This document shows, piece by piece, positions 1 through 8,427 of a DNA stretch of 64,000 nt. The DNA is taken from positions 1 to 64,000 of the forward strand of contig JAKVBQ010000005.1 of assembly GCA_022447205.1 (NCBI GenBank). The letters run 5' to 3'. Positions within the stretch are counted from its first letter, which is position 1, and each line of letters begins with the position of its first letter. Source of the stretch: Phycisphaerales bacterium (GTDB taxonomy: Bacteria; Planctomycetota; Phycisphaerae; Phycisphaerales; SM1A02). A program made the position numbers and the translations under genes. A model generated the notes under the pieces. The model was not told the DNA's origin and made no database searches. It saw only the letters and a list, made by a program, of their open reading frames with translations.

Positions 1-105
1 GAGACCATCTCCACCGTCGGGCGCATCGTTCCGCACGTAGGCGACGTCGGCCGCTGCGGAGCAGGCACAGGCCAGACCAAGTACGACCAGGAGGAACCTG
101 TGCAT
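1..105 (-). CDS. Secreted beta-helix-type protein, N-terminus only (partial)
   Basis: Reading leftwards from an ATG at 103-105 gives an open frame to the window edge. It starts with a signal peptide (MHRFLLVVLGLACACSAAA) followed by DVAYVRNDAPDGGDGL. The mature start is nearly the same as that of the next gene upstream (GDVAYVRAGAAPGGDGL), so the two are tandem paralogs. The ATG overlaps the stop of that gene by one base (TGATG), so the two are probably translated together. Only 35 residues are visible; whether it also ends in a dockerin cannot be seen. Confidence 0.75.
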   Translation of the reverse strand, partial: MHRFLLVVLGLACACSAAADVAYVRNDAPDGGDGL

Positions 106-2441
106 CAGGAGCAGCCTCCCCACAGACCAAGAAGCAGAGAGAGATCCGCACCGTTGACACCAGGGGCCCCATCGAGGTCGACTTCGGAGTCCACGCTGCC
201 CCAGGAGCCGAGCAGGCGTGAGAGATCGGCACCGTCGACAGCACCGCTCTGATCGAAGTCGCCGGCACAGGCGGCATCGCCGCATTCGTCGGGAACACCG
301 TCACCATCGCCGTCTTCGGCGCCGTCAGCGATGTCGCAATCGTCAGGACGAAGATTCCCGTTGCAATCGTTCTCGACCGGCACACCCGGGATCATGCGAA
401 TCTGCCAGCACCCCGGCAGGTTGTAATCACGGATCCGGCCCAATTCACCCTGCTCGCCGAGGTTTTCGGGAGAGGTGCCTCCGAAGGCGATCCAGGCCTC
501 GGGCGAGTCGATGCTCTGGTCGAGGGGCACGGGGTATTCACCCGGCTGCTGGTCATAGACCACGCCGGCGAAGACGATGTCTCCGGGCGAGAAGGTCAGG
601 GCTTCGTCAAGCCAGGCGCGGGTGTACATGTCGTTGGCGGGCCAGCGAATCACGCTGGAGGTCAATGCGAGCAGTTCGGCATTGGTGGGATCACGATCAC
701 CATCGGAATCCAGCCAGATCCCGACCGAGCAGTCGCCGCCCCCGGCGGCGAGGCCCATGATGTACTCGACCGCACCGATCGTCTCGCGTCCCTCCTCGAT
801 CTCGAATCCCTGGAGCCAGATGATGGTCGGGTCGGTGTTCTCGGCAATGAAGAGCTCGCTACTCCCGTCGCTGATGCCGTAGACCGCATCCTCCGGGGTG
901 ATGATCTCGCACTCGTCGGGGACCCCGTTGTCGTTGCAATCCACCGAGAACCCGACCGAGATGTCGAGTGTGTCCGGACGTTCGTTGTCGTTGCAGTCGG
1001 GCTGACAGGAGTCCGGAACCCCGTTGCCGTCCCGGTCGAGGTCTCCCCGGGCGACGTCGGTCGCATCCAGGATGCCGTTTTCATTGCAGTCCGGTTCGTC
1101 GCCCGCGAGGATCTCGCAGATGTCCGCGACACCGTCGCCATCCCAATCGAGCTCGCACTCGTCGGGAATCAGGTCCCCGTCGCAGTCCGGTGCACCGGCC
1201 TGGATGTCGAGGATGTCCGAGATGCCGTTTCCGTTGCAGTCATCGTCGAACTCATAGGCGCCACGATCGAGCGCGATCGGGTTGAAGGGATCTGGTGGCC
1301 CCTGATCGGCGACGACCGTGGCATCCACGAAACGGGCCCGACCGGAGCAGTCGAGGGGGACAGGCTCGAGGTAATCACCGTCACGATCGAGATCGAACTC
1401 GTCCGCAGGCAGGTACTCGGGGTTGGCGGAGTCGACCGCCGGCGAAAAGACCTTGGGAAACGTCCGTTCCGGGCTGTCATCGAGTTCCGGATGCAAGGAA
1501 AGGGTGCTCACGCCTTGGAACTGATCCCAGTCCACGATCGACCAGTTGTAGACAGGGGTGTTTTCCGGCGGATAGTAGCCATGCTCGGGGAAGGGATAGG
1601 CCGAAGAGGCAACGGCGCCGGTGTTGCCCCAGACGATGCAGTTGTCGAGCCGACAGTCGCCTCGGTAGTCCATGATCGCCGAGCCGGAGTTGTAGCCGTC
1701 CCCGACGTCGCTGCTGATCTCGTTCCTGAACAGCGTGCAGTTGATGAGATGGGGTCCGTTCTCGTAGACGGCGATGGCGCCCCCGGAGCCGTTGGCCTTG
1801 TTGTTCCGGAACCGGCAGTTCACGAAGGTCGCCAGGCAGTCATACCAATCGATGGCGCCACCGCTGCCCCCCGCTTCGTTGCCGCGAAAGTCGCAGTTCA
1901 CGAAGAGTCCTGCGCCCTCGTAGATCCAGATCGCACCGCCATCGCCACCGGTGGCGATATTCCCGCGGAAATCACAGTTCACGAAGATCGGATTCGCGTC
2001 GTAGGCGTAGAAGCCACCTCCCTGGGTCGCTCGCCCACCGGTGATGACGAAGCCGTCGACGAGAAGCTCGCCGAACGCCCAGTCACCACCGCCCTCGAGG
2101 ACACCGCTCTGGCCATTGGCATCGAGGGTGGTCTGATTGAGGTGGGGATCGCGCTCCGACCACTCCGTCTCGACCCCTGTGAAGCCACCGTACATCGGCA
2201 CGCCCCGGGGCAGGAGGTAGGCCGATCCACCACACGGGTAGGTGCCGGCGGCGACCCAGATCTCGGTCACGTCGGGGTTCGCCGTGGCGACGTTGATGCC
2301 ACCACGAATCCCAGGCTTCGCGGTCGCCCAGGAGAGACCGTCCCCTCCGGGAGCCGCACCCGCCCGAACATAGGCAACATCCCCACAGGCGACGCCAGAG
2401 GCGAAGACCAGAACGAAGCAGGCGATCAGGCAGCCACGCAT
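105..2441 (-). CDS. Secreted right-handed beta-helix protein with Ca-binding repeats and C-terminal dockerin-like domain
   Basis: A 778-residue exported protein. The ATG at 2441 is preferred because it directly precedes a hydrophobic signal peptide (MRGCLIACFVLVFASGVACG) and lies 2 bp after the stop of the upstream gene. Residues about 20-340 carry repeats of the type NCDFRGN and GGAIxxY, typical of parallel beta-helix / polymorphic outer-membrane repeat proteins. Residues about 400-515 hold Asp/Asn/Cys-rich repeats (DCNDNGVPDECE) of the thrombospondin type 3 kind, expected to bind calcium. Residues about 520-686 are a beta-rich module also found twice in the protein encoded at 4190-7813. The end holds two dockerin-like repeats (GADLSRLLGSWG, GADLSLLLGLWG) and finishes GGCS. 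A surface adhesin or matrix role is inferred; no catalytic motif is seen. Confidence 0.85.
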   Translation of the reverse strand: MRGCLIACFVLVFASGVACGDVAYVRAGAAPGGDGLSWATAKPGIRGGINVATANPDVTEIWVAAGTYPCGGSAYLLPRGVPMYGGFTGVETEWSERDPHLNQTTLDANGQSGVLEGGGDWAFGELLVDGFVITGGRATQGGGFYAYDANPIFVNCDFRGNIATGGDGGAIWIYEGAGLFVNCDFRGNEAGGSGGAIDWYDCLATFVNCRFRNNKANGSGGAIAVYENGPHLINCTLFRNEISSDVGDGYNSGSAIMDYRGDCRLDNCIVWGNTGAVASSAYPFPEHGYYPPENTPVYNWSIVDWDQFQGVSTLSLHPELDDSPERTFPKVFSPAVDSANPEYLPADEFDLDRDGDYLEPVPLDCSGRARFVDATVVADQGPPDPFNPIALDRGAYEFDDDCNGNGISDILDIQAGAPDCDGDLIPDECELDWDGDGVADICEILAGDEPDCNENGILDATDVARGDLDRDGNGVPDSCQPDCNDNERPDTLDISVGFSVDCNDNGVPDECEIITPEDAVYGISDGSSELFIAENTDPTIIWLQGFEIEEGRETIGAVEYIMGLAAGGGDCSVGIWLDSDGDRDPTNAELLALTSSVIRWPANDMYTRAWLDEALTFSPGDIVFAGVVYDQQPGEYPVPLDQSIDSPEAWIAFGGTSPENLGEQGELGRIRDYNLPGCWQIRMIPGVPVENDCNGNLRPDDCDIADGAEDGDGDGVPDECGDAACAGDFDQSGAVDGADLSRLLGSWGSVDSEVDLDGAPGVNGADLSLLLGLWGGCS

Positions 2442-2443
2442 CG

Positions 2444-4132
2444 TCACGGGCAGGCACCCCAAACTCCGAGCAGGAAAGCGAGATCCGCACCATCGACACC
2501 CGGCTGACCGTCGAGATCGACTACGGGATCATCCGTTCCCCAGGAACCGAGCAGGCGCGAGAGATCGGCGCCGTCGATGGATCCGTTCTCATCATAGTCA
2601 CCCGAACAGTCCTCGGCGGGCGGGCAGTCCTCGACCGACGTCGTCCGATCAAGCATCGCGTGCATCGGCAGGACACCTCTGATGAGTCGGAGTTCGTCGA
2701 TGTTGCCGTCGAACTCCTGATCGATGGCACCGCTTGATGTGCTGTGCGCACCGATTCGGAGCGCGCCCTGACCCGGCACGTGCCCGAGACCGGGCAGGTC
2801 CTGCCACTCGATGTCGCCATTGACCTCGAAGCGGACCCGCTGGTTCTCCTGGTCCACCGCGATGCTCATGTGCTGCCAGTCGGCGCACTTGAGAAGCTGG
2901 AGCCGGCTGATCAGGGTGTAGGAGATCGAACCGTTGCCGAATCGGATCGCAAGCTCGTTGCCGCCACGGTTGCCGGGCTTGCCATACCAGTTGCCGGCGG
3001 CGGCGATGTTGCCGCATTGGGCGAGGATCTGGAAGCCTGCGTTCACGTCACCACTGGCGTTCTTCTTCTGGAGGAGGTACTGACGCTGGTCCGCGCTGTC
3101 GGTGCTTCCTTCCCCATCAATCCGAATCCAGGCCTCGACGGTGAAGCTCTGGTCACCGATCGCGAAGACACCGTCCGGATCGGGATAGCGCAGATGACCT
3201 GAATTGCGGAAGGCAGCACTCCCGAAATTGGGTTCACCGGTCCGGGGGATCGAGCTGACGGCTCGGTCGACGCTGAAGACGATGTCATCACTGCCGATGA
3301 GGTGACGGTCGTTGCCGGAGGAGTCGATCACCAGCAATGGGTTGCTCTGGAATCGGTACCAGGCCAGCACATCCGGCTCGAGCGGGTCGCAGTCGTCCGG
3401 GACGCAGTTCCCATCGCAGTCCTGGGCAAGGCCGGTGCCGATCTCCACCGCATCGGACATGCCGTCTCCATTGCAGTCCTCGACATCATGGTCGGGATAC
3501 CCGTCACCATCGATGTCGGTGCTCGGAGCGAAGGCCGAGGATGGAATCGCGACGTAGTCGTCGTCCTCCCCCGCCGAAGGCTTGCGCCACTTGATCTCGC
3601 AGAAGTCGCTGCCGCCGTTCTCGTAGTAGTCGGCGAGGATCATGACCGGGACCCCGGCCTCGAGCTCGATCGTTGCGAGCAGCTGGTCGCTTCCACTGCT
3701 GTCAGCCCAGTCCTCGATGACGTATTCACCGTTGATCATCAGGCGGAAGCCATCATCACTGCGGGCCCGAAGTTCGTGCGCCCCGGTTTCGTCCGAGGTG
3801 AGCGTTCCCGTCCAGCGAACCACGAAGTGGTCACTGGGGACGCCGGCCGGGGGGAAGTCCGGATCGCTCTCGAAGTCGATGTTCGCATCGATCTTCGAAA
3901 GGAGGTACTGCAGTCGATACTCGCCTCCGGGAGGCGCGCTGTCGCAGCTTCGGTAGTACATCCCGATCAGGCCGTTACCGAGCGTGGCGACGTTCTGGCA
4001 GGCATCGGTGACTCCGTTGCCATCGAAGTCCTCACATGGGCCGGGGGAGAAGCAGTCTCCCTGTCCCGAGAGGGAGGCCCCGCAGAAGGAGGCCAGAACG
4101 AGGCCGGTCATGGTGGCAAAGCGAATGTCCAT
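2444..4132 (-). CDS. Secreted PA14-LamG protein with dockerin-like C-terminus
   Basis: A 562-residue exported protein with a signal peptide (about 1-23, ending near SLSGQ). Residues about 55-190 match a PA14 domain: GLIGMYYRS at the start, then FVVRWTGTL and the SDDGFRLMINGE core. Residues about 200-245 are DCNGDGMSDAVEIG-type Ca-binding repeats. Residues about 250-500 form a LamG/concanavalin-like domain (AWYRFQ, FTVEAWIRID, NIDELRLIRGVL). The last 50 residues are a dockerin-like pair (GADLSRLLGSWG, GADLAFLLGVWG) ending GACP. The domain order repeats that of the N-terminal half of the 4190-7813 protein, so the two are paralogs. PA14 and LamG both usually bind carbohydrate, which makes glycan binding at the surface the best guess. 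Confidence 0.87.
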   Translation of the reverse strand: MDIRFATMTGLVLASFCGASLSGQGDCFSPGPCEDFDGNGVTDACQNVATLGNGLIGMYYRSCDSAPPGGEYRLQYLLSKIDANIDFESDPDFPPAGVPSDHFVVRWTGTLTSDETGAHELRARSDDGFRLMINGEYVIEDWADSSGSDQLLATIELEAGVPVMILADYYENGGSDFCEIKWRKPSAGEDDDYVAIPSSAFAPSTDIDGDGYPDHDVEDCNGDGMSDAVEIGTGLAQDCDGNCVPDDCDPLEPDVLAWYRFQSNPLLVIDSSGNDRHLIGSDDIVFSVDRAVSSIPRTGEPNFGSAAFRNSGHLRYPDPDGVFAIGDQSFTVEAWIRIDGEGSTDSADQRQYLLQKKNASGDVNAGFQILAQCGNIAAAGNWYGKPGNRGGNELAIRFGNGSISYTLISRLQLLKCADWQHMSIAVDQENQRVRFEVNGDIEWQDLPGLGHVPGQGALRIGAHSTSSGAIDQEFDGNIDELRLIRGVLPMHAMLDRTTSVEDCPPAEDCSGDYDENGSIDGADLSRLLGSWGTDDPVVDLDGQPGVDGADLAFLLGVWGACP

Positions 4133-4189
4133 GTCTCTACTCCAATCTCATGGTTCATCGGCCGGCACGAGGGCGGCCGAAGTCCTGCA

Positions 4190-7100
4190 TCAGCGGCACT
4201 GCCCCCAGTTGCCGAGCAGCAGCGTCAGGTCACCTCCGTCGACGAGGCCGTTGCCGTCCAGGTCGAAGTCGGGGTCATCACTGCCCCAGGCGCCGAGCAG
4301 TTCGGTCAGGTCCGCGCCGTCGATGCGGTCGTCACCGTTGCTGTCACCGGTGCATCCGCCTCCGGTACAGTCGTCGGGTATCCCGTCTCCGTCGGCATCG
4401 TTGTCACGGGTGCCGTCGAAGACCAGTGCGTCAAGAAGATAGTTGGCGTCAGCGATGAGCTCACCGAGCTTCGTGAAGACCTCGGCGGTCCCTGAGATGT
4501 CCTCGGGATCGATCTCATCGACCAGGTCGTAGGCGAGCCAGGCGAGTCCACGGACATCGGTCCGGTCGAGCGAGATCGGTCGATTCCAGCCGGGTGTTTC
4601 GTCATAGAACTGAGCACCGATGTAGTACGTGGTCCCCACCGTTCCGATGAAGGTGTCCGGCAGATCGATGTCGATCGGTTCACCGACGCTCGTGACCAGC
4701 CGGTCCCCGATCGAGAGGATGTCCAGCTCGCCCGGAGTCCCGTCACCACCACCGATGTCGCCTCCGTCCACAGGGACACCGAGGAACAGGTTGATGTCGG
4801 AACCGACCGGCACGGAGGGGATCGTCAGGCGAACGCCGTCGAGGTACTGTCCGCCGGCCTCCACGGTGAGACCCTCCATCCAGAGGATCCACCCCGGCTG
4901 ACCGATGGTGAGGGACCCTTCCTCGGTCCCGTCATTGTTCCCGACCGCAATGATGTCCGCGGCCCCGAGTTCGCAGGAGTCGGGAACGAGGTCGCCGTCA
5001 CAGTCCGGTTCGTCACCGTTGGGAGGAACGTCGAGACCGTCGGGGATGCCGTTGCCGTTGCAGTCCTCGCATTCGTCGGGCACGCCGTTCCCATCGATGT
5101 CCTCGGCCTCGCCGGATGCGATCTCGCAGTCGTCGGGCAGGCCGTCACCATCGCAGTCCGGCACGCAATCGTCCGGGATGCCGTCGGAGTTGCAATCACC
5201 CACGAGGATCTGGCATTCATCCGGCACGCCGTCGGGCTGGCAGTCGAGACTGGTGCCGTCGGCGATGTCGAACCCATCGACGATGCCGTTCCCGTTGCAG
5301 TCCTCGCACTCGTCGATGACCCCGTTCTCGTCGATGTCGGCGGCCTCACCGGCCTTGATCTGGCAGATGTCGATCCTGCCATCGTCATTGCAGTCACCGG
5401 TGGGCTTCAGCGTGATCGCCTGGATGTCCCAGTTGCCCGAGAAGATGATCTGGTCGATCGGTCCGAACTCGGTGGAGTTGGCGGAGACGTCGGCAGGATC
5501 GAGCGGTCCTTCGGTGCTGATGTGCCATGAGCGACCGTCATACGTCGGGGGACTGATGTCATAGGCGGCCGGGAAGTCGTCGGGAATGCTGAACCGAAGC
5601 GATGTTCCAACGAAGTAGACGCTTCCGTCGGGACCGAGGTCGATCGGCTCCGGGAAGGTCACCAGCTGTCGACGCCAACCTTCCGTGAGGTCGGGCATGT
5701 CGACGACCGATGACAGCGCCGCGATCGGGACCGCATCGGTCGGATCGAAGTCACCGGTCGGATCGGCCCAGACGTAGATCGTGGCCGGTGTGTTCCGGGC
5801 GATGTAGACGTAGGAGATCTCCATCGCGACCAGCTTGTTGGCGCCGTCCACGACCCGGTACCCGTTCATCCAGGTGTAGTGCGTGCCCGAATCGGGCCGG
5901 ACCCCGTACTCCGGGAAACCGTCGGTGTACTCGTACGTCACGATCTCGTTGAGCTGGCAGTCGTCCGGGATGTCGTCTCCCTGACAGTCCTCGACGGTTC
6001 CGCTGGCGATGTCGCAGCTGTCGACGACACCGTTGAAGTTGCAGTCCTCCTCGGGAACCTGGCAGTCGTCGGGGATGCCGTTCTGGTCGCAGTCATTGCC
6101 CACGAGATCGCACTCGTCAGGAAGCAGGTTCCCGTTGCAGTCGGGTGCGAGACCCAGTTCGACCTCGTACTCGTCCGGAAGTTCGTTGTTGTTGCAGTCC
6201 TCGCACTCGTCCGGGACGAAGTTCTCGTCCACATCGCTGCTGGTCCCATCGAGGATGTCACAGCGATCCAGCTGTCCGTTGCCGTTGCAGTCGATCGCGC
6301 CGAACTGGTGCAGCAGCCTCGGGAAGCGCTTGAAGCCCCTCGAGATTCGAACCTCGTCGATGCTGCCCTTGAGGACCTGATTGATCAGTCCGGAGCTGTT
6401 GCTGTGACCGCCGATGCGCAGGGCGCCAGAGCCGATCGCCCGATCGAAGTCGTAACAGGTCACCGTCTCGATGCGATCGTCGAGCACGAAGCGGGTCTCG
6501 GCAGCCTCCTCGTCCCAGGCCACGCTGACGTAGTGCCAGTCGTTGTCGTTGATCTCGAGCGAACTGGTGACCGACCAGCTGCTCGAGGAACCACCGCCGT
6601 CGCCGAGGCCGAAGCGAAGCACGAGCTCGCGCCCGCTGAACCCGGACTGCTTGCCGAAGTTGTACTGGGAGACCTGCGCGATGTTCCCGCCCTGGGCCAT
6701 GAAGGCGTAGCCGAGCTCCGAGTCGAAGGAAGCCAGGGGCTTCTTCTGGAGGATGTACTGTCGCTGACCGTTGTCGTCGGAATTGGTGCTGAGGACGTCG
6801 ATGCGGATCCACGCCTCGATCGTGAAACTTTCGTCGGGGAACCGGAGCAGTCCCCCGGGATCGGGAACCGAGACCGTGTCGTCCTGCATGGCAATGGAGG
6901 TGGTGTTGGTCTCCCCGGTCTGCGGGATCAGGCGACGATCGACGTCGAGCTGGCGAATGGCGTCACCCGTGGTCCCGACCAGGCCGAAGGGCCCGGAATC
7001 GACGGCCACCCCCTCGTACTCCCCTTCGAAGCGCCAGTAGCCGGCGATGTCCTTCGGATACTCGTCACACTCGTCGGGCGAACAGTTTCCATTGCAGTCG

Positions 7101-7813
7101 TCGACGAGGCCGTCACGAATCTCGACCTGGTCATTGACTCCGTTGTCGTTGCAGTCGGCGTAACAGGCGTCAGGGAAACCATCTCCATCGATGTCGGTGT
7201 CGGGGCGAAGCGCGGACTGGGGGACGGCGGAGAAATCGACCTCCCCGAACAGTCGCCACTCGAGACGGGCGGTGGCCTCCCCGCCGTTCTCGTAGTACTC
7301 CATGCGGATCGGCACCCGCTCGCCAGCCGTGAAATCGTAGAGTCCGATGTTGCGGGTACCCGACTGGTCCTCCCAGGCATCCACCACCAACTGCCCCCCC
7401 ACCCAGAGTCGTGCACCATCGTCGGAGTAGGTGGCGATCTCCTGCAGGCCGGACTGGGGAACCTCGATGGTGCCGGTCCAGATCACGGCGAAGTTGTCGG
7501 TAGGAAGACCGAATCCGGGGGAGCTGCCACCCCAGTTGAAATCGACCTGCGCATCCACCTGGATCAGGAGGCGCTCATCGAACCGCTCCGAGCCATTGGA
7601 GCGGAAGTACTGCCCGATCAGCCCATCAGGCAGGTCGGTCTCACAGACATCCCGGACCCCGTTGAGATCGCAATCACTGCAGGGTGGCGTGTACCCGTCG
7701 AGATCACAGTTGTCCCCCTGGGCGATCAGCTGCGACGAGGGCACCACCAGCAGGCAGGCCGCAAGCTGAAAGAGAAAAGGCAGACGCCGAGGACGTCTGC
7801 CTTCATGGATCAT
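4190..7813 (-). CDS. Large secreted PA14-LamG multimodular protein with dockerin-like C-terminus
   Basis: A 1207-residue exported protein. Order: signal peptide (1-31), PA14 (about 62-200), Ca-binding repeats, LamG (about 255-495), a long series of DCNGNGxPDxCE repeats (about 508-620), a beta-rich module (about 622-804), more repeats (807-950), a second copy of that module (953-1134), and a dockerin-like pair ending WGQCR. The start at 7813 gives a normal signal peptide (RRPRRL then LPFLFQLAACLLVV). Upstream in-frame ATGs would run through the neighbouring gene, and no later ATG keeps the signal. No clear Shine-Dalgarno sequence is seen, and a strong hairpin lies within codons 4-14. Likely a cell-surface, calcium-stiffened binding protein. 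Confidence 0.86.
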   Translation of the reverse strand: MIHEGRRPRRLPFLFQLAACLLVVPSSQLIAQGDNCDLDGYTPPCSDCDLNGVRDVCETDLPDGLIGQYFRSNGSERFDERLLIQVDAQVDFNWGGSSPGFGLPTDNFAVIWTGTIEVPQSGLQEIATYSDDGARLWVGGQLVVDAWEDQSGTRNIGLYDFTAGERVPIRMEYYENGGEATARLEWRLFGEVDFSAVPQSALRPDTDIDGDGFPDACYADCNDNGVNDQVEIRDGLVDDCNGNCSPDECDEYPKDIAGYWRFEGEYEGVAVDSGPFGLVGTTGDAIRQLDVDRRLIPQTGETNTTSIAMQDDTVSVPDPGGLLRFPDESFTIEAWIRIDVLSTNSDDNGQRQYILQKKPLASFDSELGYAFMAQGGNIAQVSQYNFGKQSGFSGRELVLRFGLGDGGGSSSSWSVTSSLEINDNDWHYVSVAWDEEAAETRFVLDDRIETVTCYDFDRAIGSGALRIGGHSNSSGLINQVLKGSIDEVRISRGFKRFPRLLHQFGAIDCNGNGQLDRCDILDGTSSDVDENFVPDECEDCNNNELPDEYEVELGLAPDCNGNLLPDECDLVGNDCDQNGIPDDCQVPEEDCNFNGVVDSCDIASGTVEDCQGDDIPDDCQLNEIVTYEYTDGFPEYGVRPDSGTHYTWMNGYRVVDGANKLVAMEISYVYIARNTPATIYVWADPTGDFDPTDAVPIAALSSVVDMPDLTEGWRRQLVTFPEPIDLGPDGSVYFVGTSLRFSIPDDFPAAYDISPPTYDGRSWHISTEGPLDPADVSANSTEFGPIDQIIFSGNWDIQAITLKPTGDCNDDGRIDICQIKAGEAADIDENGVIDECEDCNGNGIVDGFDIADGTSLDCQPDGVPDECQILVGDCNSDGIPDDCVPDCDGDGLPDDCEIASGEAEDIDGNGVPDECEDCNGNGIPDGLDVPPNGDEPDCDGDLVPDSCELGAADIIAVGNNDGTEEGSLTIGQPGWILWMEGLTVEAGGQYLDGVRLTIPSVPVGSDINLFLGVPVDGGDIGGGDGTPGELDILSIGDRLVTSVGEPIDIDLPDTFIGTVGTTYYIGAQFYDETPGWNRPISLDRTDVRGLAWLAYDLVDEIDPEDISGTAEVFTKLGELIADANYLLDALVFDGTRDNDADGDGIPDDCTGGGCTGDSNGDDRIDGADLTELLGAWGSDDPDFDLDGNGLVDGGDLTLLLGNWGQCR
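7777..7803 (-). terminator. Terminator-like hairpin inside the 5' codons of the 1207-residue protein
   Basis: On the minus strand a perfect 10-bp inverted repeat (AAGGCAGACG / CGTCTGCCTT) with a 7-base loop is followed by TTTTCTCTTT, the usual form of a Rho-independent terminator. It begins 11 bases into the reading frame that starts at 7813 and encodes the basic part of the signal peptide. It may end transcripts from the small dockerin gene upstream, act as a translation-sensitive attenuator, or be chance; the sequence alone cannot decide. Confidence 0.6.
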
Positions 7814-7892
7814 CTGAGTGGTCAATTGCGTGTCCCTTCCATGGACCGACGCTGTTCGACAGGACCTGGAAGTCGCTAGATCAGGGCTCGGG

Positions 7893-8249
7893 TCAGGAGC
7901 AGGGGCCCCATTCTCCAAGGACGATCGAAAGATCGGCACCGTCGATGAAGCAAGCACCACCAGCGAGGTTGTAGTCGCAGTTGTCCGTTGCCCAGGCACC
8001 GAGGATCAGGCTGAGGTCAGCGCCATCCACGATCCCGTCATTGTTCAGGTCAGCAACGCAGGGGTCAGCACCAGTGCCTTGCTGCATCATGCGATTGCCG
8101 GAAGATCGGAAGTCGTCGTTCGGGGGGGAGGTGAGGTCACCACCACCGGAGAAGCCGCCGTCACCCTTGGTATCAGCGATGAGGATGGCCGAAGCCGCGC
8201 TCAAGCCCAGCACAACGGTCATTCCGATTTGAAGCGTGTTACGTCGCAT
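7893..8249 (-). CDS. Small secreted, nearly dockerin-only protein
   Basis: A 118-residue protein. It has a signal peptide (MRRNTLQIGMTVVLGLSAASAILIA), a short Gly/Ser/Asp-rich linker, then only a dockerin-like pair (DGADLSLILGAWA and DGADLSIVLGEWG) ending GPCS. The second repeat has an extra Cys-containing insertion (about NLAGGACFIDGADL). The ATG at 8249 is chosen because purine-rich GGAAAGAAGAAAG precedes it and the signal peptide starts there; in-frame ATGs at 8264 and 8315 would only add a basic extension. It is the first gene of the tandem of dockerin-bearing surface proteins and has its own promoter. With no other domain, it may be an adaptor or a competitor for whatever receives the dockerins; that is inference. 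Confidence 0.8.
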   Translation of the reverse strand: MRRNTLQIGMTVVLGLSAASAILIADTKGDGGFSGGGDLTSPPNDDFRSSGNRMMQQGTGADPCVADLNNDGIVDGADLSLILGAWATDNCDYNLAGGACFIDGADLSIVLGEWGPCS

Positions 8250-8349
8250 CTTTCTTCTTTCCATATATGCAGCTGAGTGCCTGCAGATGCCCCTAAGGAG
8301 CCGTTTGCCCGCCAAGAACAGCTGCCGGGCTGAAGTTTCTGGAAATTCA

Positions 8350-8377
8350 AGAATACTGCGTCACCATGCGATGTCAA
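8350..8377 (-). promoter_or_regulatory. Sigma-70-type promoter for the small dockerin gene
   Basis: On the minus strand a perfect -35 TTGACA (8372-8377) is followed by a 16-bp spacer and TATTCT (8350-8355). The start would be near 8343, giving a leader of about 95 bases before the ATG at 8249. It lies in an AT-richer stretch (8340-8430) than the surrounding DNA. The interval 8250-8427 holds no other recognised feature. Confidence 0.55.
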
Positions 8378-8427
8378 GACACTTATCTAAAATGTTGGTT
8401 AGGCCTAAGTTCTTATAATTCAGATTC

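Noticed and set aside
4146-4180. CGGCCG inverted repeat between two PA14-LamG genes as a terminator
   Set aside because: The stem is short and no T-tract follows on the minus strand.
5879-7879. 666-codon plus-strand frame
   Set aside because: It is antisense to the PA14-LamG giant; the many Val/Asp repeats are the mirror of its Ca-binding repeats.
8265-8340. Riboswitch in the leader of the small dockerin gene
   Set aside because: GGGCAAAC resembles part of a c-di-GMP-I aptamer, but the rest of the conserved core and the pairing stems could not be found.
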